The translations under genes and the position numbers were made by a program. DNA of 64,000 nucleotides, taken from positions 3,596 to 67,595 of the forward strand of contig JAPOYU010000154.1 of the NCBI GenBank assembly GCA_026706395.1. The letters are read 5' to 3'. The notes under the pieces were generated by a model. It saw only the letters and a program-made list of their open reading frames with translations. It searched no databases and was not told where the DNA came from. Below are positions 53,217 to 61,392 of the stretch, piece after piece; the stretch's first letter is position 1, and each line of letters opens with the position of its first letter. The stretch comes from Chloroflexota bacterium. Lineage in GTDB: Bacteria > Chloroflexota > Anaerolineae > Aggregatilineales > Phototrophicaceae.

Positions 53217-54989
53217 ATGCAAGCACTTTTCGAAACGAAGAACGCCGGCTTGGAAGACGCCCTGCTGGAGTCGCTTTCACCGGACGAACCCTGGTCCATG
53301 ATCGAGCGCTTCACCAGCCTCGTCCGCGAATCCTCATCGGAGGATGAACGCACCGCTTTCAATTATCTCGCTGACCGTTTGAGCGCCCTCGGCATCCCGC
53401 ATACCATGCACATGCCGGAGCTCTTCTTGAGCGTACCGGTACGGGCATCGCTGGTTGTTGGAGACCGTTCCTTCCGCGCCAAGACGCCCGCCTTCAGCAT
53501 CAGCACGCCGGCCGGTGGCGTCAGCGGCGAATGCGTCCTCATAGAAGGCTTCGCCGCCGGGCGCAGCGTGGATTTCTTCGATTTCTCGCCCACGACCGAG
53601 GTCGATGTCGAAGGCAAAATCGTGGTGGTCGACGGCTTTGGCGGTCCGCCGCCGGTCTGGTATTTCATGAACAAAGGCGCGATAGGCGCGATCTTCATCA
53701 ACCCCGGCGTCGATATCCATTGGGGGATATGCACGACCATCTGGGGCGCGCCCGACCTCGACAATTACCAGCGCCAGCCGACCATACCGGTCGTCTCGAT
53801 CAATCGTCCCGATGGCGAAGCCTTGATGGCCCAGTTAGGGCAGGGCACGGTCGAAGCCACCTTGCACACCAAACTCAAGGAAGGCTGGTTCGAATGCCCC
53901 TGCCTCGTGGCGGAGATCGAAGGCACGATCGAGCCGGAGCGTTTTGTGCTGGCGCACGGTCACGTCGATTCCTGGGATGTCGGCATCGGCGACAACGCCG
54001 TCGGCAACGCCACCCTGCTGGAACTGGCTCGCATATTCCATAACAATCGCGATGGACTGGCGCGCAGCTTGCGCATCGCCTGGTGGTCCGGGCATTCCAC
54101 CGGTCGGTATGGCGCTTCTACCTGGTACGCCGATCAGTTCGGGCTGGACCTGGCGCGCGATTGCATCGCCCAGATGAATATCGATTCGCCTGGCTGCCGC
54201 TGGGCCACCGAGTATCGCGGCGTCACTGTGATGTCGGAAGCGGAAGGATTCGCCGCACAATCGGTGTTGGACTCGACCGGCTCCGCTTTCAGCGGTGAAC
54301 GCCCCCATCAAGCCGGCGATTATTCCTTCAACAACATCGGCATCTCCAGCTTGTTCATGCTGCTGTCCTCGATGCCTTTAGCGAAAGCTGAGGCCATGGG
54401 CTACTACAGCGTCGGCGGCTGCGGCGCGAATATCGCCTGGCATACCGAAAACGATACGCTCGAGATCGCCGACAAGGATCACCTGATGCGCGACCTGCGT
54501 GTCTACGCGGCATCCCTGCAGCGCCTGCTGAACAATCCACTGCATCCCTACGACTTCCGCGCCTTGACCGCCGAGTTTAAGGAAACGCTCGATCGTTACT
54601 CGGCTGCGGCCGGGGCTGATGCCGACTTCGCGCCGGCTTATGACGCCCTGGCGGATCTGAACTCGGCCCTGGCCGATTTGCATGGCGCGGCAGCCGATCT
54701 GGCCGATGGCGAAGTCGGCGATGCCAGCGCGCGCGCCTACAACGATGCCCTGTTGGCATTGGCGCGCGAACTCGTGCCGATCAACTTCACGCGCCAGGGG
54801 CGCTTCCGCACCGAGCCGGCCATGCGCGTGCCGGAACTGCCCGATCTGGCGCCGGCCCTCGACATCGCCGATGCCGATCATCACATGCGGCGGGTCACGC
54901 GCACGCACCTCCTGCGTGGCGTCAATCGCGTCGCCTGGGCTTTCGAGACCTCGGCCAATATCGTCCGCGCCGCGCTGGAGAAGATCTAG
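53217..54989 (+). CDS. M28-family (PA-domain) metallopeptidase-like protein
   Basis: A 590-residue protein without a signal peptide. The N-terminal half has a protease-associated-type insert (VDVEGKIVVVDGFGGPPPVW). The M28 core then begins: RFVLAHGHVDSWDVGIGDNA carries the first zinc His and Asp. The next block reads LRIAWWSGHSTGRYGASTWY, where active M28 enzymes have a Glu-Glu pair ('gEE.GllGS'); here it is Gly-His-Ser. MNIDSPGC and IAWHTENDTLEIAD supply the remaining Asp and His ligands. Zinc binding seems kept but catalysis may differ. AGGAGGA lies eight to twelve bases before ATG 53217. It heads the plus-strand run of peptide genes. Confidence 0.8.
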   Translation: MQALFETKNAGLEDALLESLSPDEPWSMIERFTSLVRESSSEDERTAFNYLADRLSALGIPHTMHMPELFLSVPVRASLVVGDRSFRAKTPAFSISTPAGGVSGECVLIEGFAAGRSVDFFDFSPTTEVDVEGKIVVVDGFGGPPPVWYFMNKGAIGAIFINPGVDIHWGICTTIWGAPDLDNYQRQPTIPVVSINRPDGEALMAQLGQGTVEATLHTKLKEGWFECPCLVAEIEGTIEPERFVLAHGHVDSWDVGIGDNAVGNATLLELARIFHNNRDGLARSLRIAWWSGHSTGRYGASTWYADQFGLDLARDCIAQMNIDSPGCRWATEYRGVTVMSEAEGFAAQSVLDSTGSAFSGERPHQAGDYSFNNIGISSLFMLLSSMPLAKAEAMGYYSVGGCGANIAWHTENDTLEIADKDHLMRDLRVYAASLQRLLNNPLHPYDFRALTAEFKETLDRYSAAAGADADFAPAYDALADLNSALADLHGAAADLADGEVGDASARAYNDALLALARELVPINFTRQGRFRTEPAMRVPELPDLAPALDIADADHHMRRVTRTHLLRGVNRVAWAFETSANIVRAALEKI

Positions 54990-55038
54990 CTCCAAAAGAA
55001 GAACTGAACTACAGAGTAAGCAGGCGACTCAGAGAATA

Positions 55039-55069
55039 TGTAGGGGCGACTTATCAGGTCGCCCGCAAA
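55039..55069. repeat. Short dispersed palindrome, TGTAGGGGCG type
   Basis: TGTAGGGGCGAC, TTATCAG, GTCGCCCGCAAA: a 7-bp stem GGGCGAC/GTCGCCC. Same flanks as 55873-55903; both lie just upstream of genes in the peptide cluster. Confidence 0.65.
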
Positions 55070-55090
55070 CGCAGACTGGGAGATGACCAA

Positions 55091-55858
55091 ATGAAACTAA
55101 TCTACCTCGTATCCGGTCCAATGGGACGGACGCCCGAAGGCCAAGCCGAGCTCGGACGCCGCCGCGAATACTTGCAGCGCCACGCCGCGCCGGGCACCGA
55201 AGTCGACATCACCGACATCCCCGCCGGCCCCGGCTCCATCGAGAGCATGTACGAAGAATACCTGTCCATTCCCGAGACGGTCAAAAAGGCGCACGCACTG
55301 CAAGCCGATGGCTGGGACGGGATCCTGCTCGGCTGTTATGGCGACCCCGGCTTGGGCGCGCTGCGCGAGATGGTCGATATTCCGGTCGTCGGCGCCGGTC
55401 AAGCCACCGCGCTGATGGCATCGGCGCTGGGGCGGCGCTACTCGGTCATCACCGTGACTGACAGCGTCATCGGTCCTCTGGAGGAAACCATGCGCAACAG
55501 CGGCGGCGGCGACAAGTTGGCCAGCGTCCGCGCGGTGAATATCCCCGTGCTCGAATTGCACCGCGACCGCGAGCAGGCCATCGAGATCACCCTGGAAGAG
55601 GGCCAGAAAGCCATCGAAGAAGACCGCGCCGATACCCTCATCGTCGGCTGTATGAGCATGGGCTTCCTCGAAATACCGGAAGCCTGCCAAGCCGAACTGG
55701 GCGTGCCCTTCCTGAATCCGGCGCGCGTGCAGCTCAAATTCCTGGAAGCGATGCTCGGTTCGGGCCTCAGCCATTCCAAACGCGCCTACATGACCCCGCC
55801 CAAGATCGCCTCCGGCCAAGCATCGTCGCCGGCGGACCTGTATCATCGACGGAACTAA
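55091..55858 (+). CDS. Asp/Glu/hydantoin racemase family protein
   Basis: A 255-residue cofactor-free racemase- or maleate-isomerase-like enzyme. The two-cysteine mechanism is supported by DGILLGCYGDPGLGALREMV (first Cys) and DTLIVGCMSMGFLEIPEACQ (second Cys). VPFLNPARVQLKFLEAMLGS follows. Likely substrates are amino-acid derivatives such as hydantoins or aspartate; neighbours are an amidohydrolase and peptidases, fitting amino-acid or hydantoin breakdown. GGGAG lies about eight bases before the ATG. Confidence 0.85.
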   Translation: MKLIYLVSGPMGRTPEGQAELGRRREYLQRHAAPGTEVDITDIPAGPGSIESMYEEYLSIPETVKKAHALQADGWDGILLGCYGDPGLGALREMVDIPVVGAGQATALMASALGRRYSVITVTDSVIGPLEETMRNSGGGDKLASVRAVNIPVLELHRDREQAIEITLEEGQKAIEEDRADTLIVGCMSMGFLEIPEACQAELGVPFLNPARVQLKFLEAMLGSGLSHSKRAYMTPPKIASGQASSPADLYHRRN

Positions 55859-55872
55859 CGCGTCACGACGTT

Positions 55873-55903
55873 TGTAGGGGCGGGCCACTGTGTCGCCCGC
55901 AAA
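55873..55903. repeat. Short dispersed palindrome, TGTAGGGGCG type
   Basis: TGTAGGGGCGGG, CCACTG, TGTCGCCCGCAAA: the same flanks as at 55039-55069 with a different loop. Confidence 0.65.
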
Positions 55904-55934
55904 ATGAAAATGACATCATGAAAGGATAAGACGA

Positions 55935-57134
55935 ATGGAATTTGTACTCACCGGCGCCACCCTGATTGATGGCAATGGCGGCCAACCCGTCGCCAACGCG
56001 GCCGTCTACGTAAAAGGCGAGCGCATTGCCTGGGCGGGCCCCGCCGCTGATCTCCCGGCGGCTGCAAAAGAAGCGAAACAATACGATGTGTCGGGCAAGT
56101 GGCTGATGCCCGGCCTGATCGATGCCCACATTCACATCTGCTACAACGGCTCGGAAAGCGTCTTCGCCCTGCTGGAAAAGCACCGCGATGACCTGGTGCT
56201 GGAAGCGGTCGATATTTGCCAGCGTACGCTCTCGCACGGCGTCACCGCGATTCGCGATGTCGGCGGCGAACAGTTCATCGAGATGTCCCTGCGCAGCGCC
56301 ATCAATCGCGGCTTCATCGAGGGCCCGCGCATGAAACTCTCCGGCCGCGTGATTTCGATGACGGGCGGCCACGCCCACTTCATCGCCCGCGAAGCCGACG
56401 GTCCCGATGAGATGCGCAAAGCCGCCCGCGAGCAGATCAAAGCCGGCGCCGACCTGGTCAAGTTGATGGCCACCGGCGGAACGGCCACGCCCGGGCAAGA
56501 CATCCATGCCAGCCAACTCACGGTCGAGGAGATTTCCGCGGTTACCGAAGTAGCGCACATGATGGGACGCACGGTGGCGGCGCATTGCCACGGCACCGGC
56601 GGCATCCGCAATTGCATGCTCGGCGGCGTCGACACCATCGAGCACGGCACCTATCTCGATGAAGAGACCGCCGACATGATGGTGGAGAACGGCGCATCGC
56701 TGGTATTGACGCTTGGCGCCGGCAATCCCGATTTGGAGAGCTATCCGCTCTCGCCGGTGCAGCAGGCCGATGCCGAGCGGCGCAAGCCCATGATCGAACA
56801 GGGCGTGAAGCAGATTCGCAAGACCATCGCCCTGGCGCGCGCCAAAGGTATCTTCCTGGGCATCGGCACAGACGCCGGCGGCAATCCGCTGGCGCCGCAC
56901 AACTTCAGCATGGCGCGGGAACTCGAATTGCTGGTGGAGAACGACCTGACGGCGCTGGAGGCGATCACGATCGGCACGCGCAACAACGCCCAGATTCTGC
57001 GTTGGGAGGATGCGATCGGCACGGTTGAAGCGGGCAAATATGCCGATCTGCTTCTGCTGGACGCCGATCCGCTAGTGGATATCCGCAACCTGCGCCAAAT
57101 CGCCGCCGTCTTCAAAGGCGGGGAAAAGGTCTAG
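55935..57134 (+). CDS. Amidohydrolase family protein (imidazolonepropionase/prolidase-like)
   Basis: A 399-residue metal-dependent hydrolase. GKWLMPGLIDAHIHICYNGS holds the HxH metal pair. LVKLMATGGTATPG includes the Lys that is usually carboxylated. VAAHCHGTGGIRNCMLGGVD and TIEHGTYLDEETADMMVENG carry the two further His; GIGTDAGGNPLAPHN gives the catalytic Asp. The end RWEDAIGTVEAGKYADLLLL is the second sandwich domain. This pattern is shared by Xaa-Arg dipeptidases, imidazolonepropionase relatives and other amide hydrolases; the exact substrate is open, and the peptide context favours a dipeptidase or cyclic amide. Confidence 0.9.
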   Translation: MEFVLTGATLIDGNGGQPVANAAVYVKGERIAWAGPAADLPAAAKEAKQYDVSGKWLMPGLIDAHIHICYNGSESVFALLEKHRDDLVLEAVDICQRTLSHGVTAIRDVGGEQFIEMSLRSAINRGFIEGPRMKLSGRVISMTGGHAHFIAREADGPDEMRKAAREQIKAGADLVKLMATGGTATPGQDIHASQLTVEEISAVTEVAHMMGRTVAAHCHGTGGIRNCMLGGVDTIEHGTYLDEETADMMVENGASLVLTLGAGNPDLESYPLSPVQQADAERRKPMIEQGVKQIRKTIALARAKGIFLGIGTDAGGNPLAPHNFSMARELELLVENDLTALEAITIGTRNNAQILRWEDAIGTVEAGKYADLLLLDADPLVDIRNLRQIAAVFKGGEKV

Positions 57135-57138
57135 TGTG

Positions 57139-57253
57139 ACCCCCACTCCCAAACCCCCTGCCCCCATAAAGGGGGAGAGGGCTTAACTGCGCGGACTCGT
57201 ACTTTGCTCCCCTTCCCTCCTTGTGGGGGAAGGGGCTGGGGGATGGGGGGAGG
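57139..57253. repeat. G/C-rich palindromic repeat, full copy
   Basis: Begins ACCCCCACTCCCAAACCCCC and ends GGGGCTGGGGGATGGGGGG, with inner stems around ATAAA and TTGT loops. Its G-rich end with GGAGGA is directly before the start codon of the CapA-like gene and can serve as its Shine-Dalgarno. Confidence 0.75.
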
Positions 57254-57259
57254 ACATAA

Positions 57260-58351
57260 ATGCCCACGATAGCGATGGTTGGCGATATCTTCCCGCAGCA
57301 GGCACTGCCGCAAAGCGCTGAACTGGCGGACGTTCGCCGTCTGCTGCGTTCAGCCGATGTCGCCTTTGGCAATCTGGAGACCCCCGTCTCAAACCGCGGC
57401 GCGCCGGTGGAAAAATGGATTAACATGCGCATGCCGCCCGAATTGCTTGCCGATGTTCAGGACCTGGGATTCGACATCGTGACCCTGGCGAACAACCACA
57501 TGATGGATTTCGGCGCGGTCGCTTTGCGCGACACGTTCCGTTACCTGCGTGAGCGCGACTTGCCTTACGTCGGCGCCGGCGAGAATCTTGACGCTGCCTG
57601 GCGCGCGGAGTTGGTCACCGTAGGCGATACGAGAGTGGCTTTCCTCGGCGCAGCCTCGACGCTTGGCGTACAGTCCGCCGCCACTGACGAGCGCCCGGGC
57701 GTCGCGCCGATTCACGTATCGGAATCCTACAATATCGACTTCGCCGGCAGCATGGAGCAACCGGGCAGCGCCCCCTACGTCTTCACCCGCGCTTGGACTG
57801 AAGATCTCGACCGCGCGGTTCTCGCCATTGAGGCGGCGCGCCGGGAAGCGGATTTCCTTGTGCTTGCGCTGCATTGGGGCGTGCCGCCCTTCTGGCGTTC
57901 GCGCTTCCAGGACGGTCTGGCCGATTACCAAATCGAAGTCGGCCACGCGCTGATTGACGCCGGCGCGGACTGCATCATCGGCCATCATCCGCATTCGCTG
58001 CAGGAAGTTGAGATCTACCGCGGGGCGCCGATATTCTACAGCCTGGGCAATTTCGTTTTCCACCACAACAAAGGACCCGTCAGCAATACGCCCATCAGCC
58101 GCAACGCGCCTTACGCCGTCAGCGTCTACCGGCGCAACCGCAGCTGGTCGGAAACGGTTATCGTCTTCGCCGACGTAGCGGCGGATGGCGCAGTGTCGTA
58201 TACTTTGCAGCCCGTGCTGTTGGACGATATCGGTAATCCGCAGTTGCTGGATGGCGACGAGGCGCAGGCGCTCATCGAGCGGCTCGCTGGCATGTCTCCA
58301 AATGCCGACATTTGCTACCGGGCCGGCATGGGACATTTGCAATTGCCATAG
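57260..58351 (+). CDS. CapA-family (poly-gamma-glutamate synthesis-like) metallophosphoesterase-fold protein
   Basis: A 363-residue protein of the CapA/PgsA family. Hallmarks: IAMVGDIFPQQ (GD motif), ADVAFGNLETPVSN, DIVTLANNHMMDFG, FLVLALHWGVPPFW, CIIGHHPHSLQEVE and PIFYSLGNFVFHHNK. CapA is part of poly-gamma-glutamate capsule export in Bacillus, but many free homologues without CapBC exist, as here. No signal peptide or membrane anchor is visible. The gamma-glutamyltransferase 9 kb away could share the substrate, but this is a guess. Start ATG 57260; the repeat end upstream supplies GGAGGA. Confidence 0.88.
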   Translation: MPTIAMVGDIFPQQALPQSAELADVRRLLRSADVAFGNLETPVSNRGAPVEKWINMRMPPELLADVQDLGFDIVTLANNHMMDFGAVALRDTFRYLRERDLPYVGAGENLDAAWRAELVTVGDTRVAFLGAASTLGVQSAATDERPGVAPIHVSESYNIDFAGSMEQPGSAPYVFTRAWTEDLDRAVLAIEAARREADFLVLALHWGVPPFWRSRFQDGLADYQIEVGHALIDAGADCIIGHHPHSLQEVEIYRGAPIFYSLGNFVFHHNKGPVSNTPISRNAPYAVSVYRRNRSWSETVIVFADVAADGAVSYTLQPVLLDDIGNPQLLDGDEAQALIERLAGMSPNADICYRAGMGHLQLP

Positions 58352-58480
58352 TGTCGAGGCAATACTCGTGCAAATATGCCAATGTATGAACCGGAGGAGG
58401 TGGGCTAAAATCAAGTGTGCTGCAAAATCGGAAGGTTATTTGTATGTCGTATTTTGAGAGGGTAAGGAGAAGATCCAACC

Positions 58481-60199
58481 ATGAGTAGAAAACTTGTCAG
58501 TCTAATTGTCCTGACGATGATGCTTCTGGTGATTGCCATACCGGCAACATCCCAGACGGCGGGCGAAATGGTGCCGGCCATCATCGTGCATTCCGTCACG
58601 CAGGCCGAGCGCCCAATCGAATATGAGACCACGCGCCTTGTCGTCGAGAATATGCGCGAACTGGGGCTCGAGGTCGATCATCGCGCCATCCCCTGGGCGC
58701 AGTTGATCGATGAAATCTGGTACAGCCGCGTCGAAGGCGAAGGCCGCGCCGAACGCCCGTTCCAGATGACCTACTGGCGTATGGTCGGCCGCCCCGAACG
58801 CTCCGATCCGGACGAGTTCACCTATAACCTCTTCCACTCCAGCGTGCGCGACGGCGGCTACAACTTCATCGGCTACAACAACGCCGAATATGATGCCCTG
58901 GCCGAAGCGCAGCGTGTGGAAGTCGGCGACAAGGAATCGCGGCTGGATATCATCTGCGAAGCGCAGCAGGTAATCCGCAACGATATGGTCAACGCCTACT
59001 TCGTTCACCCGCTGACGCCGCAAGTCGTCAATACCGATACCTTCAACGCCGACAGCGTAGTCACCCAGGCCGGCATCGGCGTGCATAACTTCTGGACCTG
59101 GATCGGCATTGAGCCGACCGGCGACGACAAGACCCTGATCACCTCGACCACGTCCTTCCTGAATTCCTTCAACCCGCTGGAGATCGCCGGTGACGCGCCC
59201 AGCCGCGTGACCGAGATGACCTGGGACCGCCTGATGCGCATCAACCCGATCGGCGTCGCCGAACCCTGGGCCGCGGAAAGCGTCGTCTGGGAAGATCCGC
59301 TGAACGTTGTCGTCACCTTGCGCGAAGGCATGAAGTGGCACGATGGCGAAGATGTACTGTCCGACGATGCTGCCTATTCCTTTGAAGCTGCGCTGGCCGG
59401 CACCACGCAAACCGATGAGGACGGCAAGGAAGAGTTCCGCCCCGAAGCGCCCGATTACCATCCCTTCGCCCGCAATGTCGCCAATATAGAGATCATCGAC
59501 GATCTGTCGCTGCGCTTCACGCTTAATACGCCCTCAGCCGCCTTCGAGACCAGCTCGCTGGCCAAGCTGAACCTGATTCCCAAGCATGTCTGGGAACCGA
59601 TCATCAACGACCTGCTTGAGCGGGATGACGCCGATGCCGATTCGATCCAGGAAGAAATCCCGATCGGCTCCGGGCCCTTCAAGTACACGGCCTTTGATGT
59701 CAACGAGTTCGTCTTGCTTGAAGCCTTCGACGATCACTGGGCCCGCCCCAAGATCGACGCCTGGCTGATGAACGTGCTGCCCAACCAGGAAGCGACGCTC
59801 GGCCAGATCCAAGCCGGCGAGATGAACTTCCTCTGGGAATGGCCCGGCGATCCCGGTGTGCTACAGCAAATCGTCGCGGACAATGAACACCTCGATCTAT
59901 TCTCGGCGATCAGCATCGGCTTCCAGTACTTCGCCTTCAACGTGCGCTATGCGCCCTTCGATGACGTGACCTTCCGTCAGGCGATCGCGCATACTATCCC
60001 GCAGCAGTTCATCATCGACAACATCTACAATGGCTTCGCCGCGCCGGCCGACAGCTTCGTCTCGGCCGCCCTGGAATACTGGCGCCAATGTGATGATCTG
60101 CCGACCTACGATTTCAGCATTGATGGCGCGCGCGACCTGCTGGCGGGCGCAGGTTACACCTGGGACGACGACGGCCGCCTGCATTACCCGGCGGAATAA
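58481..60199 (+). CDS. Circularly permuted family 5 peptide-binding protein of ABC importer
   Basis: A 572-residue exported protein (signal MSRKLVSLIVLTMMLLVIAI to TSQT). The order of family 5 segments is swapped. Residues 30-212 are what normally lies at the C-terminus: TTRLVVENMRELGLEVDHRA, SDPDEFTYNLFHSS, GYNNAEYDALAEAQRVE and RLDIICEAQQVIRNDMVNAY. Residues 218-572 are the normal N-terminal and middle part: SFLNSFNPLEIAGDA, LREGMKWHDGEDVLSDDAAY, IPIGSGPFKYT, FDDVTFRQAIAHTIPQQFII and finally IDGARDLLAGAGYTWDDDGR, where the family normally runs into the segment found here at the start. Permeases and ATPase follow, so it is likely functional. Confidence 0.85.
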   Translation: MSRKLVSLIVLTMMLLVIAIPATSQTAGEMVPAIIVHSVTQAERPIEYETTRLVVENMRELGLEVDHRAIPWAQLIDEIWYSRVEGEGRAERPFQMTYWRMVGRPERSDPDEFTYNLFHSSVRDGGYNFIGYNNAEYDALAEAQRVEVGDKESRLDIICEAQQVIRNDMVNAYFVHPLTPQVVNTDTFNADSVVTQAGIGVHNFWTWIGIEPTGDDKTLITSTTSFLNSFNPLEIAGDAPSRVTEMTWDRLMRINPIGVAEPWAAESVVWEDPLNVVVTLREGMKWHDGEDVLSDDAAYSFEAALAGTTQTDEDGKEEFRPEAPDYHPFARNVANIEIIDDLSLRFTLNTPSAAFETSSLAKLNLIPKHVWEPIINDLLERDDADADSIQEEIPIGSGPFKYTAFDVNEFVLLEAFDDHWARPKIDAWLMNVLPNQEATLGQIQAGEMNFLWEWPGDPGVLQQIVADNEHLDLFSAISIGFQYFAFNVRYAPFDDVTFRQAIAHTIPQQFIIDNIYNGFAAPADSFVSAALEYWRQCDDLPTYDFSIDGARDLLAGAGYTWDDDGRLHYPAE

Positions 60200-60202
60200 G
60201 TT

Positions 60203-60350
60203 TCCCCCATCCCCCAACCCCTTCCCCGACGGGTCCGTGTCTACGCGACCCCAAAATGAGGGAAGGGGAGGTCTACCCCCGGTGTATCGTGACGGGGAAG
60301 CGCAGTTGAAAGTCCCTCCTCTTTATGGGGGAGGGATATAAGGTGGGGGC
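60203..60350. repeat. G/C-rich palindromic repeat, full copy, reverse orientation, other nested hairpin
   Basis: Begins CCCCCATCCCCCAACCCC and ends GGTGGGGGC. The first arm contains another inserted hairpin, GGGTCCGT-GTCT-AC...GACCC (60231-60251). It fills the junction between the permuted binding protein and DppB. Confidence 0.75.
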
Positions 60351-60365
60351 AAAGGAGCATATCGC

Positions 60366-61376
60366 ATGAGCCGCGGCGTCGCCTATTACATCCTGGGGCG
60401 TTTTCTGCAGAGCGTGATGGTGCTTTGGATCATCGTCACGCTGCTCTTCTTGCTCTTCCGCCTGGCGCCCAGCAACCCGCTGGCCAGCTACATCGACACC
60501 ACCTTCACCAAACAGCAGGAAGCGGCGCTGCTGGCCCGCTTCGGCCTCGATAAACCGCTGGGCGAACAATACATCATTTATCTTGTAAACCTGGCCCGAT
60601 TTGACCTGGGCGATACCTTTAGTTACTCCGGCAAAAGTGTGCTGGATATCCTCCGCGCCGATCTGCCCAATACCATCTATTTGACATTGAGTTCGCTCTT
60701 GGTGGCCTACGCCGTCGGCGTGCTTGGCGGCATCGCAATGGCGGCCCTGCGCGGCAGCCTGTTCGAGCGCGTCGGGACGACTTTCACGCTGATGACGCGG
60801 GCGGCCCCAACCTTCTGGGTGGGCATGCTGCTGCTGACGTTTTTCGCCTTCCAGTGGAAATTGCTGCCGTCGGCCGGCATCGCTCCCGCCGTCGTCCGAT
60901 ATCGCTGGGAAACTGAGTGGGACAAGTTGATGTCGCCGGTGTTCTGGCGGCACATGATTCTGCCCACCTTCACGCTGGCGGTCTATTTGCACGGGCTACC
61001 GCTGCTGCTGATGCGCTCCAATATGCTCGAGGTGCTCGACCAGGATTATGTGACGATGAGCCGGCTGGCTGGCTACAGCGAAGCGCGAGTGATGATCCAG
61101 ACGGCGGCGCGCAATGCCATGCTGCCGGTGCTGACCGCCTTGACGCTGGGCATCGGCTATAGCATCGGCGGCAACGTGGTGATCGAGAATGTATTCTCCT
61201 GGCCCGGGCTGGGTCGGACGCTGGTGCGGGCGGTCCAGCAAGCCGATTATCCGCTGGCGCAAGGCGCCTTTTTTCTTATCGCTCTCATTATCGTATTCAT
61301 GAATTTCGTCGCTGATATTCTCTATAGTCTGCTCGACCCGCGCGTCGGCGCGTCGGCCCAGGCGCAGGTCTCTTGA
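60366..61376 (+). CDS. Peptide ABC transporter permease, DppB type
   Basis: A 336-residue permease. YYILGRFLQSVMVLWIIVTL is the first helix, RLAPSNPLASYID follows (usual 'PGdP'), then DLGDTFSYSGKSVLDILRAD and the docking loop TMSRLAGYSEARVMIQTAAR. FSWPGLGRTLVRAVQQADYP and LYSLLDPRVG end it. AAGGAG lies eight bases before ATG 60366, directly next to the repeat. It follows the permuted binding protein and precedes DppC by 16 bases. Confidence 0.95.
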   Translation: MSRGVAYYILGRFLQSVMVLWIIVTLLFLLFRLAPSNPLASYIDTTFTKQQEAALLARFGLDKPLGEQYIIYLVNLARFDLGDTFSYSGKSVLDILRADLPNTIYLTLSSLLVAYAVGVLGGIAMAALRGSLFERVGTTFTLMTRAAPTFWVGMLLLTFFAFQWKLLPSAGIAPAVVRYRWETEWDKLMSPVFWRHMILPTFTLAVYLHGLPLLLMRSNMLEVLDQDYVTMSRLAGYSEARVMIQTAARNAMLPVLTALTLGIGYSIGGNVVIENVFSWPGLGRTLVRAVQQADYPLAQGAFFLIALIIVFMNFVADILYSLLDPRVGASAQAQVS

Positions 61377-61392
61377 GGCGGAGGTAGTGTCC

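Noticed and set aside
58481..60199. Simple truncation of a binding protein instead of permutation
   Set aside because: Both the usual N-terminal and C-terminal segments are present in one frame, only in swapped order, with a signal peptide in front.
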